Assembly: GCA_016703525.1 (NCBI GenBank)
Contig: JADJBW010000021.1
Span: 1-57,671, forward strand
Reading direction: 5' to 3'
From: Actinomycetota bacterium
Lineage (GTDB): Bacteria > Actinomycetota > Acidimicrobiia > Acidimicrobiales > Microtrichaceae
Length of the DNA: 57,671 nucleotides
Shown: positions 23,405 to 32,203 of the stretch, piece after piece
Layout of the letters: each line of letters starts with the position of its first letter
Numbering within the stretch: the stretch's first letter is position 1
Notes under the pieces: generated by a model
Told to the model about the DNA's origin: nothing
What the model saw: the letters and a program-made list of their open reading frames with translations, nothing else
The model's database searches: none
Position numbers and translations under genes: made by a program

Positions 23405-23986
23405 GTGGCTCCCGACGACACACGTCACCGGATCATCCGCGCCGCCGCCGAGGTTTTCGGCCGATTCGGTTTCGACCGCGTGTCTCTCGACGAGGTGTCG
23501 AGCACCGCCGGGGTGCACCGCACGACCCTGCACCGGACCTTCCCCGGCGGGCGCGACGAACTGGTCGCGGCGGTCCTCGAACACGAGGTCGAGGTGTTGG
23601 CAACGGGGGCCCTGGCGCTCATCGACGCGGCACCGACACAGACCGAGGCGTTCCTCGACGCCATCACCCACGCAGTCGAGATCGGCCGCAGAAGCCAGGT
23701 GGTGGGCGCCGTGCTCGCCGATCCGGGGTTCCGGCCCACTGCGCTCGCCGTGGCGGCCGATCGCCTTCGCTCAGCGAGCGAGGCGCTCTGGCAGGCGATC
23801 CTCGCGCGGCCGGCGAACGGCGCCCGGCAACGGTCGCTTGCGCCCGAGCGCGTCGCCGATCACGTGCTGCGAGTCGTGCTCAGCCTGGTCGAGAACCAGC
23901 GGGGTGTCGGCGACGCCGAGGCGATCCGCACGTACGTGGCCGACTTCGTGGCGCCGGCGGTGCTGGTGCCCGCCCCGCGAGCCTGA
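23405..23986 (+). CDS. TetR-family transcriptional regulator
   Basis: The 193-residue product has an N-terminal TetR HTH (IIRAAAEVFGRFGFDRVSLD, then VHRTTLHRTFPGGRDEL) and a helical ligand-binding C-terminal half. It starts with GTG 18 bases after the lyase stop. As the last gene of the importer-lyase operon it is a candidate local regulator, probably a repressor, of that operon; the ligand is unknown. Confidence 0.88.
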   Translation: MAPDDTRHRIIRAAAEVFGRFGFDRVSLDEVSSTAGVHRTTLHRTFPGGRDELVAAVLEHEVEVLATGALALIDAAPTQTEAFLDAITHAVEIGRRSQVVGAVLADPGFRPTALAVAADRLRSASEALWQAILARPANGARQRSLAPERVADHVLRVVLSLVENQRGVGDAEAIRTYVADFVAPAVLVPAPRA

Positions 23987-24011
23987 GCCGCGTGAAGCGA
24001 CCGAATCGGGC

Positions 24012-24797
24012 TCAGCTTCCGATGCGCTCAGCGCGGTCCTGCCGCTCGCTGACCCCCAGCAGCCGCTGAATCCGGCCCGACAGGCCAGGGGCCACCGACC
24101 CGAACTTGGCGATCACCCGCATTTCGGGCGGCGCGGCGAACACCTCGGGCGGGGCCACGGTCAGGGCCTTCACGATCGCAGCTGCGACATCCTCGGGCGA
24201 TTTGGTTCGGACGCCGGCCGGAAGCTCGACACCCCCATCGTGGAACATCCCGGTGTCGCGGATGAACCCCGGGGCGACCAGCGAGCAGCTCACCGACGTG
24301 CCGTGCAGCTCCTCGGCGAAGCTGAGCGCGAACCCGCGAATGCCGAACTTGGTGGCGTTGTAGAGCCGGCTCGACGGCGACGCGACGATCCCGGCGACCG
24401 AGCCGACGATCGCGATCGCTCCTTGATGCCCGGCATCGATGCGATGGCGGGCGTAGTCGGCCGCGATCACCATCGGAGCCCGAAGGTTGATGTCGATGAC
24501 CTGGTCGATCTCGGCCTCACCCAGGTCGTCGAGTCGCGGATCGCCGCCGACCCCCGCGTTCAGCACCACCCCGTCGCAGCTTCGAGCACGCTCGGCGACA
24601 GCCCGAACCCCGGAGCGGTCCGCCATGTCGGCCACGAGCACCTCGGCATCGAGCTCCTCGGCGAGGGACCGCAATGCCGACTCGCCCCGGGCCGAAACCA
24701 CGAGCGACGCGCCGCGGCGATGCAGCTCACGGGCCGCGACTGCGCCGAGCCCGCGACTCGCACCGGTGATCAGGATCGTGCTGCCTCGAAGCTCCAT
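24012..24797 (-). CDS. Short-chain dehydrogenase/reductase
   Basis: NAD(P)-dependent oxidoreductase of 261 residues with the classical SDR motifs: TGASRGLG (cofactor), LNAGVGG (the NAG motif), a catalytic Ser in IVGSVAG and YNATK (Tyr/Lys). ARG after the second beta strand suggests NADP preference. A hydrophobic, Pro-rich C-terminus (after about residue 220) is typical of membrane-associated SDRs. It is convergent with the TetR gene and divergent from the NTF2-like gene. The substrate is unknown. Confidence 0.88.
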   Translation of the reverse strand: MELRGSTILITGASRGLGAVAARELHRRGASLVVSARGESALRSLAEELDAEVLVADMADRSGVRAVAERARSCDGVVLNAGVGGDPRLDDLGEAEIDQVIDINLRAPMVIAADYARHRIDAGHQGAIAIVGSVAGIVASPSSRLYNATKFGIRGFALSFAEELHGTSVSCSLVAPGFIRDTGMFHDGGVELPAGVRTKSPEDVAAAIVKALTVAPPEVFAAPPEMRVIAKFGSVAPGLSGRIQRLLGVSERQDRAERIGS

Positions 24798-24916
24798 GGA
24801 GGCTCCCTGTGGTGATGGCGACGCCGCGCACGACGGTCGGCGGGCGGATCAGGCGACTGTAGGACGCGTGCCGACGCGGCGACGCCGGGCGCAGAAGCGC
24901 AGGTACCATCGCCTCC

Positions 24917-25360
24917 ATGCCCGACGAACGCCGCGCCGACGCCGATCCCGCAGCCGCCGACCTGGTCGGCCGGTTCTGGGACACGCTCTACCGACGCGAT
25001 TGGGACGCCCTGGGCGGGTTCTTCGGGGCCACCAGCACCTACACCGACATGTGCACGCCGACAGACGACGTTGCCGTGGGCGCTTCCCAGATCGTCCGAC
25101 GACTTCGCCTCGGACTCGAGCCGATCTCGGGCTACGAGCACCGGCTCATCGGCGTGACGGCGTCGGGCGGCACGGTCGTGACCGAGCACACCGAGACGTG
25201 GCGGTGGCGCGACGGCGAGCAGGTCGAGCTTCCCTTCGTCAGCGTGCAGGAAACGGATGGGCACGTCATCACGCGCTGGTCCGACTACTGGGACCTCCAG
25301 ACACTGCTCGGCGCCGCGCCGGCCTGGTGGATCGAACACATCATGGGCGGCTGGCAGTAG
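24917..25360 (+). CDS. NTF2-like / limonene-epoxide-hydrolase-like protein
   Basis: The 147-residue product has a cone-shaped NTF2/SnoaL-type fold pattern: DLVGRFWDTLYRRDWDALG, a YTDMCTP turn and a final WWIEHIMGGW helix. Asp, Arg and Tyr residues of the pocket type found in epoxide hydrolases are present (for example RWSDYWD), but the catalytic set cannot be proved by eye. It may act with the adjacent SDR. The start is at ATG 24917. Confidence 0.75.
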   Translation: MPDERRADADPAAADLVGRFWDTLYRRDWDALGGFFGATSTYTDMCTPTDDVAVGASQIVRRLRLGLEPISGYEHRLIGVTASGGTVVTEHTETWRWRDGEQVELPFVSVQETDGHVITRWSDYWDLQTLLGAAPAWWIEHIMGGWQ

Positions 25361-25500
25361 CGTCGAGCCACCCGGCGCTCGCAAGTCGAGCCGCCGATGG
25401 CCTATGCCACGTGTCACGCCCCGGTTCAGGACGTTCGTCCCGTGTCGGAGTTCGACGGTGAGCAGTATTTTGCGGCCACCAACATGGAAGGAGCCCACCC

Positions 25501-26111
25501 ATGCGCGTCAGCCGATCTCTCGCTGCGCTTGCCCTGCCGATTGCTCTCATTGCCGGAGGCTGCAGCAGCAACGACGACAACTCGGACACCGCGAAGTCCG
25601 GCGACTCGAGCGCCGAAACCACCACGACGGCGGCGGCCGCGACGGGATCCACGGGATCGACCGGCGCGGACGCAAACCCGGCCGACACGGCGACCGAGTC
25701 GATCGTGCAGATCGCGCTCGGGAACAGCAACTTCAGCACGCTGGTCAGCCTGGTGAAGGCAGCCGGCCTGGTGGAGCCGCTGTCGGGCGATGGGCCGTTC
25801 ACCGTGTTCGCTCCGACCGACGCCGCCTTCGGGGCCGTCGACCCGGCCACCCTCTCGTCGCTCGCGGCTGATCCCACCGGCAAGCTGGCCGACGTGCTCA
25901 AGCTGCACGTGGTCGCCGGTCAATTCGCACGGAGGACATTCCGCCCGGCGGCATGACGGTCGACACGCTCAACGGCGGCAAGCTCCGTATCGAGGTCGTC
26001 GGCGAGAAGCAGTGGAAGGTCGGTGGCGTCAACGTCATCGTCCCGAACGTGCAGGCGACCAACGGCGTCATCCACGCGGTCGACGGCGTGATCACCGCGC
26101 CCAACGGCTGA
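25501..26111 (+). CDS. Fasciclin-domain secreted lipoprotein, frameshifted
   Basis: Surface lipoprotein with lipobox IAGGC (C21), a Ser/Thr/Ala-rich spacer and one FAS1 domain (TLVSLVKAAGLVEPL, then GPFTVFAPTDAAF). FAS1 domains mediate adhesion. The literal frame stops at 25956 after a non-conserved tail. Shifting frame near 25921-25924 restores TEDIPPGGMTVDTLNGGKL and the conserved ending NGVIHAVDGVITAPNG, with TGA at 26109-26111. Restoring one A (CAAATT for CAATT) would fix it. AAGGAG precedes the ATG. Coordinates are for the reconstructed gene. Confidence 0.85.
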
Positions 26112-26178
26112 CCGAAGCCCATCCGCGGGTTCGTCGACGACCTCGGTCGTGCGACCCACTCGCTGCATCCCCTGTCGC

Positions 26179-26216
26179 CGAGGCGGGCCGATCCCGAGAT
26201 GGACCGGCCCGCCTCG
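26179..26216 (+). terminator. 12-bp hairpin after the fasciclin gene
   Basis: The arms CGAGGCGGGCCG (26179-26190) and CGGCCCGCCTCG (26205-26216) are exact reverse complements around a 14-base loop. It lies about 70 bases past the reconstructed fasciclin stop. No T-run follows. Confidence 0.65.
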
Positions 26217-26256
26217 ACGCGTCCTGGCTCGGACGCGGGAGGATTCCCGGATTCGT

Positions 26257-26289
26257 TGTCAACCGATGCGGCCGGTCGTGCGAGTAACG
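26257..26289 (+). promoter_or_regulatory. Candidate ECF-type promoter before the sigma gene
   Basis: TGTCAACCGA at 26257-26266 resembles AAC-containing -35 elements of ECF sigma factors, with GAGTAACGA about 16 bases further on. Since it sits just upstream of an ECF sigma gene, autoregulation is plausible. The match was made by eye only. Confidence 0.3.
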
Positions 26290-26332
26290 AACGATGCACA
26301 CCCCAACCCGCCCTCCGAGAGCGACGGTGCCG

Positions 26333-26911
26333 ATGAGCAGTCCTCCGAGCGACCCGACCGGGCCCGTTCTCGTAGCCGTCGAAGACGCGCCCGAGCCGTT
26401 CGAGGAGTTCTTCGCACGTGAGATCCGCTCGGTGACCGGGCTCGCCTACTCGCTCACCGGCTCGATGTCCGATGCCGAGGAGCTCGCGCAGGTTGCCTTC
26501 ACCGATGCCTTTCGCGACTGGGATCGGATCGGCCGACTCGAACGGCCCGGCGCCTGGGTCCGTCGAGCCGTGGCCAATCGTGCGGTCAGCCGGCGGCGAC
26601 GACTCGGGACCGAGGCGCGGGCGGTGGTGCGATTGGCCGCACGGCCGAAGGGATCCTCCGGCGATCAGCCCGAGATCACGTCTGCGAGCAACCAGCTCTT
26701 CGCGCTGATCCGGAACCTACCGGCCCGGCAGGCGCAGGTCGTGGCCCTGCACTACTGGGAGCAGTGCAGCGTGGCCGAGATCGCGGAGATCCTTGGGATC
26801 AGCGCCGGAACAGTCAAGACCTGTCTGCACCGTGGCCGGGCAACGCTTGCCGAGCGACTGCGCGCCGACACCGAACCACACCACACCAGCGCGAGCGGAG
26901 CACAGCCATGA
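26333..26911 (+). CDS. ECF-type RNA polymerase sigma factor
   Basis: Alternative sigma factor of about 192 residues (205 if the earlier ATG at 26294 is used). Region 2 is FFAREIRSVTGLAYSLTGSM followed by ELAQVAFTDAF, and region 4 is LPARQAQVVALHYWEQCSV with the HTH GISAGTVKTCLHRGRA. The ATG at 26333 leaves room for a leader after the candidate promoter; neither start has a strong Shine-Dalgarno. The next gene overlaps by ATGA and encodes a membrane protein likely to be its regulator. Confidence 0.9.
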   Translation: MSSPPSDPTGPVLVAVEDAPEPFEEFFAREIRSVTGLAYSLTGSMSDAEELAQVAFTDAFRDWDRIGRLERPGAWVRRAVANRAVSRRRRLGTEARAVVRLAARPKGSSGDQPEITSASNQLFALIRNLPARQAQVVALHYWEQCSVAEIAEILGISAGTVKTCLHRGRATLAERLRADTEPHHTSASGAQP

Positions 26912-28380
26912 GCGATCACGACACCGCCGAGCCCTCGTTCGCCGACCTCGACGACCTCGCCGCCGCTGCGTTCGGCGAGCTCCGCTCCGAGATGTACCGC
27001 CGACGGATCCCCCCGTTCGTCGTGCATGCGGATCGCGACCGCTCGAGCCGACGCCGTGCCGCCTGGATCCTCGCGCCCGTCGCCGTGGCCGCCGGTGCGC
27101 TCGGTGCGATCGAGGTGCTACGCGACCCGCGACCCGACCGGGTCAGCGTGCCCGGCGGCCAGACCGAGACGCACCCCCGCTTCGCCTGTGACCCCGACAT
27201 CGTGTGGCCCGACGGGTTCCATCCGACCGACCAGCGGTCGTCGACGACCACAGCGACCGGCTCCGACGACGCAGCACGACTCGTGACGTCGAGCAACGGC
27301 ACCGCGGCGATGCTCGTGGCGACAAGCGTGCACGAGCGTCAGCTCCTCGGCCTGCCCGCGAGCGAGACGAGCGAGCGGGTCAAGCGAGGCGATCTCGACG
27401 TTCGCTTCGTCGGGCCGCGAACGAACTCGGAGCGATCGTGGCTGCTGGTCGCGCGGTCACCGATCGACACTCAGCTCGCCGATGCCGTCTTCACCGCCGA
27501 TGACGACATCCCCGTCCCGCCCACCGGATGGACACGTGCAGGAACCCTTCCCCGTTCGGCGGCCCTCGCGCTCCTCGGCCTGCCGTCAGATCGGGAGATG
27601 TGCCGTGTCAACGGCGCCGGACCCGGCGCCGAGGTCGAGGTGCTCACCTACGAGACCTCCGGCCCCGTCGTGCCCGTGCTGGCGGAGATCTTCGCCTCCG
27701 AGCTCCTTCGGCCGACGACGAAGGACCCGCACGACGAGAAGGAGCCGGAACTCTTCGCCCGGGACTACGACTGGTACCACAGCATCATGCTGTCGCCCGG
27801 CGATGCCCCGGTTCAGGGCGAGGGTCGGCCGGGCTTGACGGTGGCGATACAACCCGAGCCCACCGTGCTGGCGTTGGTTCGGAGCGGCGCTGCGACGACG
27901 ATGGAGGCTCCGGTCAACATGCTCACGGTGAGCACGGCGCTCGCACGCTCGATCCGTCTGCCCACGACCGATCCGCTCGCCATGATGCGTCGACAGCGGC
28001 TACTCGCGGCGCAGACCGTCAAGCTGCAGGACCGCACCGTCACGCTGCAGTTCATCGAGGACACCGAGATCTCCGGCGACGCGCGGCTGCTGGTGCGACG
28101 AGCCGGAGCAGCGTTCACCGCCACCAGCCCCCTCGATCCGGCCGAGGCGGTCACCGGCACCGTCGACCACACCGCGGGCTCGAAAACGCCGTTCTACCTT
28201 GCGCTTCGGGCGACCGACGATGCGGCCGCGGCCTCGGCAACGGGCCGGCTCGGAGGCACCCGTCGTGCGACCGGGACCTTCGACTGGGGCGGTCGATCGC
28301 TGACATGGGAGGCCGGAACGCTCGCCGACCAGCCGGCCGCCGCTGCGGTCTCGTCAGCCGAGGCACTTCCGCTCCCGTAG
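26908..28380 (+). CDS. Membrane protein, probable anti-sigma partner
   Basis: The 490-residue product has a cytoplasmic N-terminus of about 50 residues, one transmembrane helix (about 50-70, AAWILAPVAVAAGALGAIEV) and a large extracytoplasmic part of unknown fold. Overlap with the ECF sigma gene (ATGA) and this topology suggest an anti-sigma factor with a sensory outer domain. No zinc-binding HxxxCxxC anti-sigma motif is visible, so the assignment rests on context. Confidence 0.65.
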   Translation: MSDHDTAEPSFADLDDLAAAAFGELRSEMYRRRIPPFVVHADRDRSSRRRAAWILAPVAVAAGALGAIEVLRDPRPDRVSVPGGQTETHPRFACDPDIVWPDGFHPTDQRSSTTTATGSDDAARLVTSSNGTAAMLVATSVHERQLLGLPASETSERVKRGDLDVRFVGPRTNSERSWLLVARSPIDTQLADAVFTADDDIPVPPTGWTRAGTLPRSAALALLGLPSDREMCRVNGAGPGAEVEVLTYETSGPVVPVLAEIFASELLRPTTKDPHDEKEPELFARDYDWYHSIMLSPGDAPVQGEGRPGLTVAIQPEPTVLALVRSGAATTMEAPVNMLTVSTALARSIRLPTTDPLAMMRRQRLLAAQTVKLQDRTVTLQFIEDTEISGDARLLVRRAGAAFTATSPLDPAEAVTGTVDHTAGSKTPFYLALRATDDAAAASATGRLGGTRRATGTFDWGGRSLTWEAGTLADQPAAAAVSSAEALPLP

Positions 28381-28441
28381 CACGAGCCGAACCAGCGGAC
28401 CCCGAAACCTGCTCGATGTCCGCCACGATTCCTCACACTCC

Positions 28442-28640
28442 GTGGACGAGGACGAGCTGCTGACGACTGGCGAAGCCGCGAAAGTGCTCAACACGTCGCC
28501 CAACGCAATCTCGCCAAGATGCCGTAAACCGCTCGCGGTGAGGCCTTGCTCTGGCTCGACGAGTGGGCGCGCTTGCTCGTCCGCGACAGGACGCGACGTA
28601 GAGCCCGATTTGGGCGCGTGGACGAAGCCACAGAAAAGTG
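28442..28640 (+). pseudogene. Remnant of an excisionase/MerR-type HTH gene
   Basis: The frame from 28442 reads DEDELLTTGEAAKVLNTSP, a good match to the start of excisionase-type HTH domains, then loses similarity. A neighbouring frame reads GEALLWLDEWARLL slightly downstream, like a separate helical segment. This suggests a decayed or frame-damaged small regulator. It lies beside the 3' end of a tRNA gene, a common integration site. Confidence is low because only about 20 residues are convincing. Confidence 0.35.
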
Positions 28641-28642
28641 CA

Positions 28643-28682
28643 GAAACCCCCGGCTCCCTTGACGGGCGTGCTCGGGGGTTTC
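28643..28682 (-). terminator. Hairpin terminator after tRNA-Asn
   Basis: The arms GAAACCCCCG (28643-28652) and CGGGGGTTTC (28673-28682) are exact reverse complements around a 20-base loop. On the minus strand it follows the tRNA 3' end within about 7 bases. Confidence 0.75.
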
Positions 28683-28688
28683 GGTGTG

Positions 28689-28761
28689 CTCCGGGGGTGA
28701 GGCTCGAACTCACGACCCACTGATTAACAGTCAGTTGCTCTGCCAGCTGAGCTACCCCGGA
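28689..28761 (-). tRNA. tRNA-Asn (anticodon GTT)
   Basis: The minus strand folds into a full cloverleaf of 73 nt. The acceptor pair is TCCGGGG/CCCCGGA, the D-arm is GCTC...GAGC, the anticodon loop is CTGTTAA with GTT in the middle, and the T-loop is GTTCGAGCC. CCA is not encoded. Confidence 0.95.
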
Positions 28762-28904
28762 CTGGCTGCGTGCCGTCACCCTGGTGCCGACAGCGGGGTG
28801 GACTCTAGCAGCGATCCGGGCGCCTTCGGCCAACCGGTTCGCTCGCCAGCCGGGCATCCGCGACACGGCATCGGAGCACCCGCAGTTCTGGCCGGTCGAC
28901 CCGG

Positions 28905-30272
28905 CTACTCGGTGTCGAGGTAGTCGCGCAGCTTCTGGCTGCGATGCGGGTGGCGCAGCTTCGCGAGGGTCTTGGATTCGATCTGACGAATCCGCTCCCG
29001 GGTCACGCCGAACTCCCGGCCGACCTCCTCCAGCGTGTGCGCCTGGCCGTCTTCCAGGCCGAACCGCAGACGAACCACCTGCCGCTCGCGTTCGTTCAAC
29101 TCGTCGAGCGCCTCCATCAGCGCCTGGCCGAGCATGCGTTGCGCCGCCGCGTCGGCGGGTGCGATGGCCTGGGCATCCTCGATGAAATCGGCGAGGAAAC
29201 TGTCGTCCTCTTCGCCCACCGGCGAATCGAGCGACAGCGGGTCCTGGCTGATGAGAAGGATGTCGCGCACGCGATTCGCGGGCATGCCGACCTTCGCTGC
29301 GAGCTCGTCGATGGTGGGTTCGCGCTCGAGCTGCTGCATCAACTGCCGTTGCTGGCGGTGCACCTTGTTCATCGATTCGACCATGTGCACCGGAATCCGA
29401 ATGGTGCGGGCCTGGTCGGCGATCGCGCGTGTGACCGCCTGGCGGATCCACCACGTGGCGTAGGTCGAGAACTTGAAACCCTTGGTGTAGTCGAACTTCT
29501 CGACCGCCCGCATGAGCCCGAGGTTGCCCTCTTGGATCAGATCGAGAATGGCGAGACCGCGCCCGAGGTACCGCTTGGCGATCGACACGACCAGCCGCAG
29601 GTTGGCCTGCGTGAGCTCCTGCTTTGCCTGCTCGCCGTCACGCGCCAGGCGGTGCAGCCGACGCCGTTCCGTCGCATCCAAGGCCTCGCCCGCGGCCGCT
29701 GCTTCGGCCACCACGGCCTCGGCCATGGTCCCCGCCTCGATGCGCTTCGCCAGCGCCACTTCCTCGGGGCCGGTCAGCAGTGGCACCTGACCGATTTCGC
29801 GAAGGTACATACGCACCGGATCGGACGACCCGCCACCAGCGAGCGCCGGGATCGTGATCGGGCGCCCTGCCGCTCGGCGAGCCGAGCGCATCGACGACAC
29901 CCGAGGTGCCGCGGCATCGGCGCCCACCGACGCCTCGACGGGCTCCGTGGGGTCGGGCGCGTGCAGAACCGGAGCTGTCGGCGCCGTGGCGCCGTGCAGC
30001 AGCGGATCGAGCGGATCGACGTCGGTGTCCACGCTGTCGTCGATCGCTATGCCGCGCTCCGCGAAGTACTCACGGAGTTCCGCAACCACATCCGCGGTCA
30101 TCTCCACGCCGAGCGCAGAGAGGGCGTCGTCGAGATGGAGCAGCCCGTCGCGGCGGCCACGCTCGACCAAGGCAACGAGGTCCGCTGACGCGACGCTCTC
30201 AACGAGCACTCCATGTCCTTTCGATGAATCCGAATCGACGTGGGCGGGTTGCACCTTGTCAGCGCCGGTCAC
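28905..30272 (-). CDS. sigA: Principal RNA polymerase sigma factor
   Basis: Group 1 sigma70 of 455 residues. Region 1.2 is DPVRMYLREIGQVPLLT, region 2 includes NLRLVVSIAKRYLGRGL and region 2.4 YATWWIRQAVTRAI, and region 4.2 is GVTRERIRQIESKTLAKLR. An acidic region 1.1-like N-terminus (about 120 residues) is present. It overlaps the end of dnaG by 4 bases, forming a macromolecular-synthesis operon. It should recognise promoters such as the rrn one at 10798-10826. Confidence 0.96.
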   Translation of the reverse strand: MTGADKVQPAHVDSDSSKGHGVLVESVASADLVALVERGRRDGLLHLDDALSALGVEMTADVVAELREYFAERGIAIDDSVDTDVDPLDPLLHGATAPTAPVLHAPDPTEPVEASVGADAAAPRVSSMRSARRAAGRPITIPALAGGGSSDPVRMYLREIGQVPLLTGPEEVALAKRIEAGTMAEAVVAEAAAAGEALDATERRRLHRLARDGEQAKQELTQANLRLVVSIAKRYLGRGLAILDLIQEGNLGLMRAVEKFDYTKGFKFSTYATWWIRQAVTRAIADQARTIRIPVHMVESMNKVHRQQRQLMQQLEREPTIDELAAKVGMPANRVRDILLISQDPLSLDSPVGEEDDSFLADFIEDAQAIAPADAAAQRMLGQALMEALDELNERERQVVRLRFGLEDGQAHTLEEVGREFGVTRERIRQIESKTLAKLRHPHRSQKLRDYLDTE

Positions 30273-32203
30273 TCGACCTCCCCCACGTGCTCATCGAGCC
30301 AGGCTAGCAACTCATCGACGATTTCCATCGGTGGGTTGTCGCCGCGCAGATCGTCGACCTGCAGGTTCAACCACCCGATCACGGGGGCCCAACCCAGTGG
30401 GTTGTCGTCGAGCCGCGCCTCACGCTCGAGGCCACCGATCGCCCGTCGGGCGGCGAGTTCCACGAGCCGCAGCCGCAGGTCGATCGGCTCCGCGGTTGCA
30501 TCTTCGACGACGACACGGCGCAGCAGTACCGCCGCGCGCGTCGCTGTCTCGTCACCGGCCGTTTCGAGCCGTTCGATCGCCGCAGGCACACCCTCGGTCG
30601 CTCCAAGCGCGTCGAACGCGCGCCGGGCGACGAGATCGCCGAACAGCACGGGCCGGAGTTCCTCGGCGAAGCCCGCCGGGTGTTGGATGAGCAGCCGCAA
30701 CGCCTCGAGTTCGGCCGGCTCGATGTCGGCCCCGCCCCTCCCGGTGCCGCGTCGTGCCGCCCCGGCCAGCGCTCCCCCGCTGCCGCCGAGCATCTCGGCG
30801 TCGACATCGGCCACTTCGGAGCGGCCGATCCACGGAGGCGGTTCGTCGGCATCGCCGCCGCGCCGAGCACCACGATCGCGGTCTCGCCCGCGGCCCCGTG
30901 TGGGCGCTGGGCTACTCGCCCCTGCCGCCACGACCTCATCGAGGCGATGACGCAGCATCGCCTCGTCGACCCGAGCGAAGCCCGCGACCTCCATGAGGTA
31001 TTGGTCGCGCACCAATGGCGATGGGTGCTCGGCGATCACCCTCAGAGCGGCTTCCGTCGCCTTCGCGCGACCTTCGGGCGTCGACAACGTGGCCGCATCG
31101 CGAACACGGCCCAGGCGGAAGGCAAGGAACGGCCGGGCATCGCGCAACGCCGCCGCCAGCGCGTCGGGATCGTCACGGCTCAACTCGTCGGGGTCGGAAC
31201 CGGCCGGCATTGACGCGACCGCGAACTCAAGGCCGTGGCGCTGCTCCCATGCGTACACCCTCGCGGCGGCAGCCTGACCGGCATCGTCGGCGTCGTAGGC
31301 CAGCACCACCCGGTTGGTGAAGCGTTTAAGCGAGATGATGTGGTCTTCCGTCAGCGACGTGCCGCACGTCGCGACCGCACGCGGAATCCCGGCCCTGAAG
31401 CACCCGATCACGTCGGTGTATCCCTCGCAGACGACGGCCTCGCCCGACGCGACGACGTCGGCCTTGGCCCAGTTCAGGCCGTACAGGGTGCGGCTCTTGT
31501 TGTAGAGCGGCCCCTCGCGGCTGTTCTTGTACTTCGGCCCCTCCGTGTCGGGCAGCTTGCGTCCGCCGAAGGCGACGGGCCGACCGCGATCGTCGAAGAT
31601 CGGGAACAGTACGACCGAGCGGAAGAAGTCCTGGAGACGCTGGCGCCGGTTGAGAAACGCGAGCCCGGTCTCGGTGGCGACATCGACGGGCAGACGGAGC
31701 GAGCGCACCATGTCGTCCCATGAATCCGGTGCCCACCCCAGGCGGTAGGCCTCCACCATGTCCCGATCGAACCCGCGAGAGCGCAGGTAGGCACGAGCGG
31801 CCCCGGCGTCGGATCCGCTGACGAGGCGATCGTGATACCAGTCGACCGCGCGTTCCATCGCACCGAACAGCTTCGACTGCTGCTTGCGCTGCTCCCGCTC
31901 GTTGTCGTCGGTGTAGGTGAGCGCGATGCCGGCCTTGCCCGCCAACCATTCGACCGCGCCAACGAAGTCGAGATGCTCGATCTCGCGGACAAACGTGATG
32001 ATGTCGCCCGACGCCTGGCATCCGAAGCAGTAGTACAGCCCCTCCTGGGCGTTCACCGAGAACGACGGGCTCTTCTCGTTGTGGAACGGGCACAGGCCGC
32101 TCCACCGTTGCCCCACCTTGCGCAGCTGGGTGTGTTGCGTCACCACGGCCACGATGTCGGAGGCCGCACGCACGCGAGCGATGTCCTCGTCAACGATGCC
32201 CAT
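30269..32203 (-). CDS. dnaG: DNA primase
   Basis: Synthesises RNA primers for replication. The 644-residue product has the CHC2 zinc finger (GLCPFHNEK and YYCFGCQ), the DnaG N-terminal domain, the TOPRIM domain with VVCEGYTDVI and AYDADDAGQAA, and a helicase-binding C-terminal region. ATG 32203 matches the family start (MGIVDEDIARVR) and overlaps the stop of a small upstream ORF (ATGA). The stop overlaps sigA. Confidence 0.96.
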   Translation of the reverse strand: MGIVDEDIARVRAASDIVAVVTQHTQLRKVGQRWSGLCPFHNEKSPSFSVNAQEGLYYCFGCQASGDIITFVREIEHLDFVGAVEWLAGKAGIALTYTDDNEREQRKQQSKLFGAMERAVDWYHDRLVSGSDAGAARAYLRSRGFDRDMVEAYRLGWAPDSWDDMVRSLRLPVDVATETGLAFLNRRQRLQDFFRSVVLFPIFDDRGRPVAFGGRKLPDTEGPKYKNSREGPLYNKSRTLYGLNWAKADVVASGEAVVCEGYTDVIGCFRAGIPRAVATCGTSLTEDHIISLKRFTNRVVLAYDADDAGQAAAARVYAWEQRHGLEFAVASMPAGSDPDELSRDDPDALAAALRDARPFLAFRLGRVRDAATLSTPEGRAKATEAALRVIAEHPSPLVRDQYLMEVAGFARVDEAMLRHRLDEVVAAGASSPAPTRGRGRDRDRGARRGGDADEPPPWIGRSEVADVDAEMLGGSGGALAGAARRGTGRGGADIEPAELEALRLLIQHPAGFAEELRPVLFGDLVARRAFDALGATEGVPAAIERLETAGDETATRAAVLLRRVVVEDATAEPIDLRLRLVELAARRAIGGLEREARLDDNPLGWAPVIGWLNLQVDDLRGDNPPMEIVDELLAWLDEHVGEVE

